Source: Schizophyllum amplum
Lineage: Eukaryota > Basidiomycota > Agaricomycetes > Agaricales > Schizophyllaceae
Length of the DNA: 64,000 bases
Assembly (NCBI GenBank): GCA_007026445.1
Contig: VDMD01000037.1
Location: 186,001-250,000, forward strand
Reading direction: 5' to 3'
Below, piece by piece: positions 41,834 to 52,100 of this stretch. A model generated the notes under the pieces. That model did not search any database. It saw nothing but the letters and a program-made list of their open reading frames with translations, and had not been told where the DNA came from. The position numbers and the translations under genes were made by a program. How positions within the stretch are numbered: position 1 is the stretch's first letter; each line of letters starts with the position of its first letter.

Positions 41834-43350
41834 ATGACGCCGGAGGAGCAGAGACTGCTGCTGGTCCTCGGGCACAACGAGATGAAGAACGTGACGGTGC
41901 TGTTCTTCATGGCTGTCGCATACGGTGCGCCTTCTTCCCCGCATACCCTTGGGCAGCGCTGATACTCATTATGATCGTCAAAAGGCATCTTCCTTTGCCT
42001 CACGCCACTCGCACTGATCATAATGTCGTGCGTCGTCTACGCGCTCATTATGCATGGGCTAGGCGCTTACGCACCCCAGACGCCGCGGCCGGACGCGCGC
42101 CGTATACGTCCAGATCGGCGTCATACTCTTGCTCTTCGTGAGCGTGACGGTGAACACAGCATGCGTGCTCGGGGTTATCCTTCTGCAGTTGTCCCGCGGA
42201 TTCACGCGCAACCTGGACGAGCCGCTGCTCCAGCGATTCTTGGCAGCAGACCAGGAGACGATGTGGATGTTTGTGTATCAGACGTGGGCGCAGCCAATCC
42301 AGGTGGGTGGCTTGTTCGACGTGTGCAGGTGAAGCAGATGTTGACGAGCGTCATGCAGTTCGTCGCCGGAGACGCGATCGTGGTGTGGCGCGCGTGGACG
42401 TTCTGGCGAGGAAGGCGAGCGGTTCAGTATGCGCTGTTATTTGTCCTCTTCGCGGATGCTGGCGAGCAATCAAGCTTTCTCTGAGCGAAACGTGTCTTGA
42501 CTGGCATATTCATTTTAGCGATGGCCATCGCATACGGCGCATGGACGACGAGAAATATCTACGACTCCATCCGTGACCCAGGGCTTGGAGCGTCCATGCT
42601 AGCGGCATCGACCTTCCTGTCCTTCGGTGTGAACTTGGTCGCAACGATGGCGATAGGCTTCAAGGCATTGTAAGGCCCCGAGCTCCGATCCCAAAGATGA
42701 GATAACTTATAGTTTGGGCAGGCAGAATCACCGCCGGCTAGCAGCAACGTTCAGCTTCTCGTCAAGTATAGCAGGCTCCGGACATCGAGTGCGCCGCACA
42801 GAGAGTGTCTTCTTCATTCTTGTCGAGAGCGGCGCACTTCTGTGCGTCTGTCAGGTGAGCTTGCTTCATAGAAAATTTATTGTAGTTCATAGCTAAGCCC
42901 CGACGTAGTTCATCTACGCCATACTCTCTGTGGTCGACAATGTCAACGGATCGCCGTTGGACTGGGCGTCCAGCCTTTTCGGAACGGTTAGCCAGATGCT
43001 TGCTGTAAGCCTAACTCTTCTTTGCTGTTATCGTGGCAGCCGCTAATATTCTATCTTAGGCGCTAAACCCAGTACTCGTCATCCTCTTGGTACGCCTGCG
43101 GTTATCCATCCTGGATTCAGACCAAGGAGCAACTACGACCGGAGGCGTAGCCGGCATCGAGCGGATCGCACTGTCCCAGCGTTCGCGTTCACTTGACCTG
43201 GACTCGCAGGGACCGAAGACTCCGGAGTCAAAGAGCCCGCCTTGGAGGGAGGCTGAACTCAAGGGTTCGTGGCCGGAAACGAGCGCATACTCACCGCCCT
43301 CTATGGACGGAGTCATGATTCAGACGGTGACGACGAGCCATGCTTTGTGA
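41834..43350 (+). CDS. Seven-span integral membrane protein, agaricomycete-specific type
   Basis: ATG 41834: MTPEEQRLLLVLGHNEMKNVTVLFFMAVAYG, a typical opening of a large uncharacterised agaricomycete seven-span family. An intron leads to IFLCLTPLALIIMS. A 51-base GTGCGT...CCCCAG intron (about 42027-42077) restores the frame into RRGRTRAVYVQIGVILLLFVSVTVNTACV. Then GFTRNLDEPLLQRFLAADQETMWMFVYQTWAQ, DAIVVWRAWTFWRGRRAVQYALLFVLF, LAASTFLSFGVNLVATMAIGFKAL, SVFFILVESGALLCVCQ, YAILSVVDNVNGSPLDWASSLFGTV and LNPVLVILLVRLRLSILD. The family ending is polar (SQRSRSLDLDSQGPKTPE). The VVWRAW and LNPVLVILLVRLR motifs are strong family marks. About nine exons; stop at 43348-43350. Not STE3, although the topology is similar. 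Function unknown. Confidence 0.8.
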
Positions 43351-44137
43351 GAGTGGCTCACTTAGTCTACTTATGGATTTTGAGGCTTCGATTTACGGGT
43401 TTTGATGTATCTTGCTTGACGATGTATGTAGTTGTATCTTATACGTATGTAACTCTCCTTCGGTTTTTACGAAGCAGGCAAGACGTGCATGTGCGACGCC
43501 CATGCGATGAGTGTGGGTCCCACTTGGACAAACCGATAAGTTGCATCACGTGGGCAGGATCCTTTTGATCCGCGGCATGGGCCGAGCTCGGAGCGCCGTC
43601 GATGCGCTTTGTTCTTAACTGTGATGGGTAGCCTTGAGAGGACCGAGCACCATCAAAGGCTCAAAGTGCAAGCCTGCTGTCGGAAGCAGGATATGACAAT
43701 GTGCAAACCACTCGCGACCACGTGTCCTCCTCTGTGACTCCGGCCTCGAGTTTTTCTGTGCAACGACGATGCATATGCCATACCGTGCTGGGAACCTAGC
43801 GCAACCTCATATAATGCGGTCAGCAATCCCTCCTTCGTTCCTTTGACTTATTATATACATCCAGTTGCTCGGGGGTGGCTTCGCCATGCACTTTGCATGA
43901 CCCACTGTGTGGTGGCAACGGTTGCGATTGCCACCGCAGAAAATGGTTCCGCTAAATGCTTTGTCGGTCCCTTTTTGCTTCTATGCTTAGTGCTGCTGTG
44001 TCCGTCTGTTCTCTCAATTGAATTCCCATATTTGGGAACATGATATTGCTGGCCAAGGGTCCTGGAGCGGTCAGCATGTCCTATAAAACCTCCTCCGCTC
44101 ATTGCCTTCTCTCAACAAATCATTGTCGCTCCCTAAC
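43351..44137. other. Intergenic region with TATA box
   Basis: About 790 bases. The right end contains a TATAAAA box, listed separately. Contains no convincing gene; an ORF at 43843-44043 has no ATG and no known match. Confidence 0.4.
44092..44098 (+). promoter_or_regulatory. TATA box
   Basis: TATAAAA, 40 bases upstream of the ATG at 44138. Position and sequence fit a real core promoter with a very short leader. Confidence 0.55.
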
Positions 44138-44908
44138 ATGTCTTCTTGCCCATTATCTGGCCTCAGGTGCGTATACTCAGTATTGTCACGATACCGTCGC
44201 CTCTGATGCTATAGATCAACCAGAAAGATTCTCGACGCCGTAACTGCAACGGTCGTCCCCACCCCCTTGCACATCGAAACCCTCATGCGTGGCAATCCGC
44301 ACTGGCAGCTTGAGCTTGACCGGCGCTATGCATGTCTCACACCTGAACAACGCGCTGCTGCCGTGGCACGCTTTGCGGAGCACTTCACCGTCTACCCAGA
44401 CGGTCTGAATTGCCGCATCCGTGGCGCAGAGAGCCCTGGCTTCATTGCTTACGCGCTCGTCATGGATCTTATCGTCGCCGAACTCGGCCACACGCTCCCA
44501 CCACGCTGCTCGCCACTTCCAGACTCGAGCCATCTCTCGCGCGACGTACCTACGTACTTTCCGCTTGACATGAAGCCGCTCGAGCCTGGCGCGCCGGTTC
44601 CACACCCACCGATGGGCGCGATGGAGCTCCCCGCATACATCGAGCTCACTGATGAAGCGGGGATGCTGCGTCTCTGTGCGGGAACGCTTGTGGGGTTCTC
44701 ATTATGGGTACCTTATCCGTGCAAAGGAACTCGGGTGTTGGGACCGGGAGAGCATCCGGACGGAAGTCGCTACTACTTCAGGGGGTTGGCTCCGGAAGGG
44801 GCGTGGTGGTCTCCTTATTCTCAGTGTGCAGGCACCTGTGGTGAGGCCTCCTTTGGGCGCGCGTTCAAAGATGTTTACGGTGTGGAGCTGCTGCCTTCCG
44901 TGCCCTAA
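44138..44908 (+). CDS. Hypothetical protein A, longer member of a small paralogous pair
   Basis: A tiny first exon (44138-44166, MSSCPLSGL) is joined by a 48-base intron (GTGCGT...CTATAG, phase 2) to exon 2 from 44215. The joined frame reads STRKILDAVTATVVPTPLHIETLM. The core is LTPEQRAAAVARFAEHFTVYPDGLNCRIRG, then SPGFIAYALVMDLIVAELG. After that comes a Pro-rich part and a longer C-terminal region with GTRVLGPGEHPDGSRYYFRG, ending SVP at 44906-44908. The core matches the gene at 45665 in several spaced positions: F.E.F....DG..C..R and Y..VMD..IAE. No known domain. The C-terminal third could contain another intron, since a second coding-like frame overlaps it (44652-44800). Two close TATA-driven copies suggest induced or stage-specific expression, which is inference. 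Confidence 0.55.
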
Positions 44909-44937
44909 AAGGATGCAAAGGTGTTGCTGCGGGAGAC

Positions 44938-45123
44938 ATGAGGCCGGACCCTGAGTCTCTCGTATTATCTCTTCTCATCCGAGATCGCGATTCATTGACA
45001 CAGTATGAGTGCATGCAGGCATGGTTTTTGTTGTACATACTTATCATTGCATTTATAATTTGCCGGCTGTTCAAGCAGCTGAACGTGTTGGACGACAAAG
45101 ACTTCAAGGTCCAGTGCATCTGA
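44938..45123 (+). CDS. Possible 61-residue single-span membrane peptide
   Basis: ATG ORF MRPDPESLVLSLLIRDRDSLTQ... with one clear membrane span (WFLLYILIIAFIICRLF) and a charged end (VLDDKDFKVQCI). Starts only 30 bases after hypothetical protein A, so it may instead be an alternative 3' exon or chance. No CaaX box: the cysteine is second from last. Confidence 0.25.
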   Translation: MRPDPESLVLSLLIRDRDSLTQYECMQAWFLLYILIIAFIICRLFKQLNVLDDKDFKVQCI

Positions 45124-45664
45124 TCATGTAAGGAATTATGTCTGGGACTTTGTGCGGAAAGCGCGAATGAAGAGATGACCGGTCACATAGCCGAACTTCA
45201 ACATGCATGTGATCGTGCGAAGTTGATGACAATTTTCACATGCTTGCGTCACGTCGCGTCTCTCGACTCTCGAGCCCCGGCCCGCCGCTCTACTTTCGAC
45301 CACCACTGACAAGGGGTACAGACTCGACGAAAAGCACCTTCTGACTCGTTTAGCACAATGAATTGTATAAGGGGATCAAGCATCCCATATGTGATCACAC
45401 CTGCGTTTGACTGCCCCTTTTGGGCATTCATATATGTTGATCCTTTGTGAGCAGGTGCTGGACCCGCGGTGGCGCTCTCTTTGACCTGCTGCGAACCATT
45501 CATCGACAGGAAATGAACGTCCTGTGGCAAGCTATAAAAGAAGATGGTGGCTGCTCACTTAACTCGTTCTTACCCGCCACCCTCGCGCTCATTCAGCGTC
45601 TCATCGTCGTCCTCGTCTTTGTCGCAATTCGACCCGGTTTCTTGCGTGACATAAGTTCAACAAG
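45124..45664. other. Intergenic region
   Basis: About 540 bases with the TATA box of the next gene. No convincing gene. Confidence 0.35.
45533..45540 (+). promoter_or_regulatory. TATA box
   Basis: TATAAAAG, 132 bases upstream of the ATG at 45665. The paralogue at 44138 also has a TATAAAA box. Confidence 0.5.
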
Positions 45665-46043
45665 ATGGCCGACCTCAACCGTTCCCTCACGTAAGTGGCA
45701 CGCATTCTCTATGAACAACATCTGTCCCGACGGCTGACCATTATTCTGCAGGAATTTTATCATAGCCGTCGCGCAAACTGCGCCACCGCACGACATAAAC
45801 TCCTCTTCTCCTCCTCAGAGGGCACCCGACAGACGTAAACACTGGCCGCTCGAGACGTGCGTGTCCCTTACGGCTACGGACAAGGCAGCTCTGCGCAAGA
45901 TCTTTGATGAGGACTTCGTCACGTTGGACGGCAGGACTTGCGTTTTGCGCGCGCTTCCGGACGATAAACGCTTCAAGATGGGGTACAAGTTCGTCATGGA
46001 CATGGTCATCGCGGAATATATGGCCAAGCAGGGCCGAGCTTGA
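45665..46043 (+). CDS. Hypothetical protein B, short member of the paralogous pair
   Basis: Exon 1 is 26 bases (45665-45690, MADLNRSLT); a 61-base intron (GTAAGT...CTGCAG, phase 2) leads to exon 2 from 45752. The protein, about 105 residues, has a Pro/Ser-rich start (PPHDINSSSPPQRAPDRRK) and then LTATDKAALRKIFDEDFVTLDGRTCVLRAL, KMGYKFVMDMVIAEYMAKQGRA, stopping at 46041-46043. It aligns with the core of protein A and has the same two-exon layout with a phase-2 intron after eight or nine codons, but it lacks the C-terminal two thirds of A. It is either a short family member or a truncated duplicate. No domain recognised. Confidence 0.6.
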
Positions 46044-46334
46044 CGATAGCGGAAGGGCGAGAGACCGAGTCTCGTACATATTGCCTTGCATCATTTCGAT
46101 TTTCTTCCCAATGCTACTTGCTCGGTGAACGTGAACTATCATATATCAACCAGTACAACTAAGCGCACCATGGTTTACCTGTGTGACGCAGACGAAGCTG
46201 ACATCTCGACGATGAAGGATATTCCCTGGAAGTCCGATCAGTAAGTGCACTCGACAGAGAATGACAGCATAGAACGAGGCAGCGCATGGAATGGCAGAGC
46301 ATGGCGTAGACGGGTTTGAAGGATGACCAAGTCT

Positions 46335-48294
46335 TTACACCGCCTTGACATCCGAGTAGAAACTGTGACTCACTAGCTTCACGAACCGCAACAGATGCTC
46401 GAAGCTGTACTCGCCCTCCAGCAGCTCGAGGGTGTCATTCACAGTGTGGTAGCCTTCGCCCATTTCTGCGCGAGAAAAGGAGTGCATCAGTAAAGAGGGA
46501 CGTCAATGTCGGCGACTGCTCAAGCGTCGAGCGCCACCGCAAGGCTCACTCACCCTCGAACGGCCCTTCGCACACGTACGCCGCGCGGTACCCTGCACGG
46601 GTCCAGCTCATGTGGTCCGAGCCGCACCGCTTGCCGCAGCCGGTCAGCACCCATGGGACGGGGAGGTAGGCATCGACCTGCGTGGGTACGTTAGTGGGTC
46701 GAGCGGACAATTAGTACATGGGAAGACAAGAAGAGAAGACGCAAGGAGGCTCATCACGCACCAGCCCCGTCACGTAGTCCACCAGCCCCTTGTCGACCTC
46801 GTCCTGGAAGAAGCCGATCCTTGGTACCGAGCCGTGCTTGACGACAGCGAGGCCTGGACAGAGATCAGCGGACGAATGCTAGGTCTTCCCACAAGCCCGA
46901 CAGAGTGTTTTACTGACCGTCCATCTGCAGCATCCCTAACACCTCTTTGTCCTCGCGCTCGTACTCCGCCGCGATATCCTGGGAGAGGTGTTGTCAGAAC
47001 GCATCACCGCCACACTGGCTGCCCGCTACTGCGCCAGCCACCACAAAAAGCCACACGCCAGCCACTCAGCAAGGCCGCCACTCACCTGACTCCCAAGCAT
47101 TCCGCCCTCTTCCGCGCGTACCAGTGCAGCTCAATCGCCATGCCCGCAGGAGGCGTGAAGGTCTGCGAAGGACAAAATGAGTATAAGTATTTACGGTGCC
47201 ACGCGATTGAAGAGCGAGGAATCCAAGGCCGGGAGCAGGGGCGGACTCCCGAGAGATGCTGGACCTGTAATCGCACGCTCACCTGCTTCATCAACGTGCG
47301 TAGGATATGCAGTAGTACCACAGTGCCGCTGCCGTCGTCGTCTGTTCCGGGTGCGCGATAGAAGGGAAGAAGATAGTTGAGGGAGTCCTGGAAGCTCGTA
47401 CATGAGCTCGTACTGCACGAATGATTTACTGGAAAGCATACCTGATGTGCCCCGATGATGATGATGAGCTGCGTATCGTTCGGCGCCCTGTACTTTTCCG
47501 CAGCTCCTTCGATGCGCACAGTGAGTGACTTCTGCGGGAAGGCATGCTGAAAGCGCCGGATTGTAACATTCACCGAGGGGCTTGCAGCCTTGACGATCTG
47601 CAGCCTATCAGCTTCCATGGCCCGTCGCACGACCTTCCAGATCCCCACTCACCTCCGTCACATACCCGTGCAGCCAATCGCTACTGCGCGCCCCCCACGG
47701 GCTGCGATAGCTGCGCGTCCAGAAGGACGTGAGGTTCGCGATGTCCTGACGCAGGTGCGCGTCGTCCAGGTCGCTCGTCAGGCGCGCGATCTCGCGCAGG
47801 GCGTCGATCGAGATCTCCGGGGAAGAGCTGGGTAGGTTGAGGAGGTCGACGGGGGAGAGGTCGAGGGCAACGGCGCGAGCTCGGCGCAGGGCGCCCAGGT
47901 TGGGGTGGTCGGTGATGTCCATGAACTCGTATCCGGAAGCGCGCAGGCGGAGCTTGTCGCCCTCGGTCATACTGAAGGGGTGTAAGTCAAGGTCATAAGG
48001 ATAGGAGAGCACAGCGGCGCACCTGCGTGGTTCATCTTCGCCAAAGACCTGCACCAAGCGGACCGCGTCGAGCCCGCAGGCGTCGCCGACTTCGGTGAGC
48101 AAGTCGACGACATCGCGTCCTTGCCACGCTGCAAGTATCTCCTGCGACTGCAGCGTAGAGAGCGCGGCAAACGCATCGGGGGAGAGTACATCGGCGCAGA
48201 GAGACGCGTCGCCCGCAAGGGGAATCTGCGCGTCCTGGGCGTTCGCGAGCGCGACAAGAGCGGTAAGCAGCAGGGCCGTCTTCATGGCGCCCAT
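46335..48294 (-). CDS. Secreted M28 (leucyl-type) aminopeptidase with a frame break in the catalytic motif
   Basis: ATG 48294 (or 48285) gives a signal peptide (MKTALLLTALVALANAQ). A long pro-region runs to HGYVTEVSG. The zinc peptidase domain follows: VTIRRFQHAFPQKSLTVRIEG, IIIIGAHQ spliced to DSLNYLL (first His and Asp ligand), GTDDDGSG (bridging Asp), and TFTPPAGMAIELHWY. The next residues should be the catalytic AAEEGG. They are present in the neighbouring frame (AEEGGMLGSQ), and one base is missing between 47115 and 47116. Beyond it the exons agree with the shifted frame: DIAAEYEREDKEVLGMLQMDG, LAVVKHGSVPRIGFFQDEVDKGLVDYV, GCGKRCGSDHMSWTRAGY and GYHTVNDTLELL. Stop at 46335. M28 enzymes remove N-terminal residues from peptides outside the cell. 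If the deletion is real the gene makes no active enzyme; a sequencing error is equally possible. I call it a CDS with a break, possible pseudogene. Confidence 0.85.
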
Positions 48295-49125
48295 CTCCGA
48301 GGTGCACTGATGAGGGCAAGAGACAAGCCGCTTGATGCGGCGTTTGTTGGCCTTTCGACGAGCGCCCTGCGGAGCACGCCCTTTGTCCCATCGTCGGCGG
48401 AACCGATCCCTATCAGTCTCGAGAATCGAGATGCAACATTTTCTAGGTCGACTCGTTCAGAACGGCACCACCACCCTCGTTGTAAGTATGTCCAGTTCAT
48501 CGTGCAGGTCGACAGAACAGGCAGATCCAATGCTGGGCGCGATGGCGAAGAGGCAAGAAGTGATGCAGGATCCTCGCAGCCATATGAGGCGCTGTCACGG
48601 AATCCGTGCTATGTATTGAGATTGGGTAGGTAGTGGTTGTGGTAAGTAACTAGAAATACGAAGCAGACTCATCTGAAAGCAGCACATCTGTAGGTAAGTA
48701 TGTAACTAGTCGAGCCGAGGTAAGGCATGACAGGACGGCTCTCCGCTCCCAATCCGACTACGATAAACACTCCTAAGTATCCTTTCCATCTCGGTATCTA
48801 GATGCGCTCTGAGATCCCTATAGGGAGAGCTTCGAATCTGAAGGTAAGTAGCGAAAGATTACTGGTTGTTGCTCGTAGCCATCGTGGGTTCGTGTAGCCG
48901 TCGTGAATGCCGTAGTCGTTCGAGGTCGTCACCGAAAGCCCGTGTGCGAGAGAGGAAATCCGTGCTGCGCCCGTCCATTAGAGGCGCATACCGTAGCATG
49001 ATGCGCCGCCGACTACATGCCGTCGATGTAGAACAGGAGTGAAGGTGCCGGATGTCGTCGATGATCCCGTGGTAGTGTATGCCGTTGACCGAAAGAATGC
49101 CGCCGATGTGTGGTGGGGAAGCACC
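48295..49125. other. Intergenic region
   Basis: About 830 bases upstream of the aminopeptidase (its promoter) and downstream of the large membrane protein. Contains repeated AGTAAGT-like short motifs near 48630-48700 and 48840 but no gene. Confidence 0.4.
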
Positions 49126-52100
49126 TCAACGTGCGCGCCCCAAAGTCGGACCAGATGAGGCAAGTATGATCTTCGTCGACCTCCGGCGAGCCTTCTTCAA
49201 CGCCCTCCTCGTAGCGGGCGCAGGGATGGTCGCTGCAGGGGCAGGCGTCGATATGGGCATGTCCAGGCTCGCGGTCTCAGCGACATCGTTGATGCCCGCG
49301 GTTGCGCCCGTGTCGGGCTCGGGCACAGGCTCCATAACCTCCCCATTGCTCTCCGGTACATCCGCGGCGCTCGCGAGCATCTCCTCGGCCCTCACGGCAG
49401 CAGCTTCCACAGCCATGTCGACAACGCTACTACTTAGGACATCAGCGGCTGAGCGGTAGTTCTCAAAGCGTGATGCATACCTTGACTGCTCCTCCACCGA
49501 CTCCTCCGGGTCGTCAATGCGAGGGTAGGTATCCATTGCCGACGGCTCCTGCGCATCCTCGAGGACCGTCTGCTCATCCTTGTTTGACCCGTGAACGCCC
49601 TCCTGCAGCGGCGCCTCGTCCTCGCACGACACCGGCTCCTCGTCGACCTGCTCCCTCTCCATCTGCTCCTCCTCGTCCATCTGCTCCTCCTCGTCGACCT
49701 GCTCCTCACCGGCCTGCGCCTCACCGATCAGCTGCTCCTGCTTCTCGACCTCCTCCTCGACCCCCTCCACCGTCACCTCTCCCGCCTCGGTTGAGATTGG
49801 AGTGCACTTCATGATCCCGTACGGTGGCTCCATCGTCAGCGGCTCTACAAATCCCGAAGGGTATGGGGCATGGACGAAAGGCGAGGGGTGCGCCGCTGTC
49901 TCGGGAGGTGAAGGATACACGCCGTTGTCGGGGGCGGGCATGTCGTTGTTCGGGCGGGAGACGTCCATGCCGTCGTCCGAACGAGACTCGTTCATGTCGT
50001 CGAAGTACCCTGGTGGCAGCGGGTAGAAGAACATGGGCGGAGCGACGTTGAAGGGCGGGTTGTGGGCAGATGCGTGCGGAGGACAAAACGGCCCTTCCTG
50101 AGCAAAGGACATGCCCGGCGGAGGCTGCATCGGGCCCTGAAGTGGATATGCGGGGCCTTGAGGAGGATACGTGGGGCCTTGAGGAGGATACGCGGGGCCT
50201 TGAGGCGGATACACGCGTCCTTGGGGCGGGTACATAGGTCCCGGCGCCTGGAGCTGGTCGTTGTGCATTGAAATGGGCGGGTGCGGGAGCAGGTGAGGCG
50301 GGTTCGGATGAGGCGGACCGAACGCCGGGTGCGGGTGCTGGAACCCGGGCGGCGCGAGCGGGAACCCAGGCGGCGGGTGAGGGAATCCAGGTTGCGGGCG
50401 AGGGAATCCAGCCTGCGGACGAGGGAATCCGGCCATTGGGTGCACGAAGCCATTCTGAGCGTTTGGTGGCGGCGGATGGACGAGCACGTTCGGTGGCGAG
50501 GGTCCATGATGACCTTGTGTGCCAAACCGCGGAGGGTGCTGGAAGCCAGACGGCGACGGGTGACGCCCGTGAGGCGTTGGTCCACGTGCAGAACCCGACA
50601 ATGCGTCAGCAGGGAAGGGCGGGAGGAGGCCGTTCTGCACTGGGAACTGCTGCACCGTCTGGGGCATCAACCGTTGCTGCATCGCCTGTGGCGTTGGCCA
50701 CTGCACTACCTGGGACATCGGAATCTGCTGACGGTGCAGAGGGAATTGCTGAAGACGCATCGGAGATCGCTGGTGGAACATTGGCGGGGGCGGCATGCTC
50801 GTGGGCAGACACGACGGAGGCTGCATCGGACCACTGGCGAGAGGGCCCTGCAACTGCTGCTGGTTCGGTCGCCGCAGAGACGGACGAGGGTCGGGTGTCG
50901 GCAAGTACCCGTTGCGCTGCGCTATATCCGCCTCAGCAACCTCTCGACGCGAGCGCCGGTCCGTCTGAGCTTGGATGCGACTCCGGGTGGTGCCGGGGCT
51001 CTCAACAATGATAGGCGCCGCGTCTTCCTCGCAAGGCGACTCAGGCGCAATCTGCGGCAAGTCGTTGTCCGCATTGACGTGCTCCGAATCGTGATGCTCC
51101 TCGACGGCCTCGTCGATGGAGCATGATTGCTCCGTCGACGCGGTCTCCTCGGGAGCCTCGTCGTCTTGGGGCCGAGCAACGCCGTCATTGTCCTCTAAAC
51201 TCGTAGATTCGTCGACGTTGTCCATAATCGCCCCGGTTGAGACAGGCTCAGGTTGGTAGGCACCGGGCAGGATGGCCATGAGGTTGGTGGCAGGGGGCAG
51301 TGTCACATAACTTGCCCGATCCTGATCTCTTGTGCGATGTTGCAAAGGCAACAGGACGATGTCATTCAAGGACGACGGTGTCGAGGAAGATGACGCATTC
51401 CTGTGATTCATGTCAGCCAAACAGAAGTCATCAATGTAAGGTATCACGTACTTCAAGAGCAAGTTTCGGTTGTTCTGCAGCTGCACGAGTACGACCGCTA
51501 ACTCGGAATTTTTCCTGGGAGAATGTCACTCAAGGTGAGTGAATTGAGCTTGATCGACTTACCGATCTACGGTCTGCTCATCTGATGTACTTGTTGCGGG
51601 CGACTGATTGATGAGGGCGACTTCGGCCTCAGGCGTCGAGATGGTGGGGAGGTCGTTGAATGCCGGTGAGAGTGAGCTGCGTAGCAGTCAGAAACCATGC
51701 TCGACAATCACATCATGCACTCACGTCGTCAAATCGTCGACGTCGCCGTCTTCATCTTCGGTCTGCTCGTGGTCTTCGCCACACTTGACGTTATCAACGT
51801 CACGTCCGAACACTATCCACTCTTCTTCATCGTCCACGATGTCGTCGTCTTCCATCTCTGCACGACGCTCTATCGCGGGGTCACTAAACACTCATGAGCA
51901 ACGAGTAGGGCGCGCCAGACATACACTTACTCAACATACAATGAGTCGCTGGCCATTGTTGAAGCGATGTCCTTGGCGTCATCGTCGTTTTCAGCCGGTG
52001 TCGTGATAGGGGACTCGGCTTCGTCTTCAATACCATGCACGCCCACGGCGGAAGAGGGAGGCTGGTAGTCTTCTTCTTCGGTCGCGTACATCGAATCGTC

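Noticed and set aside
46169..46243. 24-codon ORF (MVYLCDADEADISTMK)
   Set aside because: Too short to support and without a matching downstream exon, though a TAAGTG donor-like end is present.
33046..46330. Pheromone precursor genes expected near STE3 receptors
   Set aside because: I scanned intergenic parts on both strands by eye for Cys plus three residues before a stop. The hits (CSIV at 33665-33679, CSPL near 36625, CPPL near 43735, CTRR near 41018) lack a plausible ATG frame, aliphatic residues or length. Absence by eye is not proof of absence.
50281..51126. Plus-strand ORFs of 247-281 codons
   Set aside because: Shadow frames of the proline-rich last exon of the minus-strand membrane protein; Arg/Gly-rich composition is a GC artefact.
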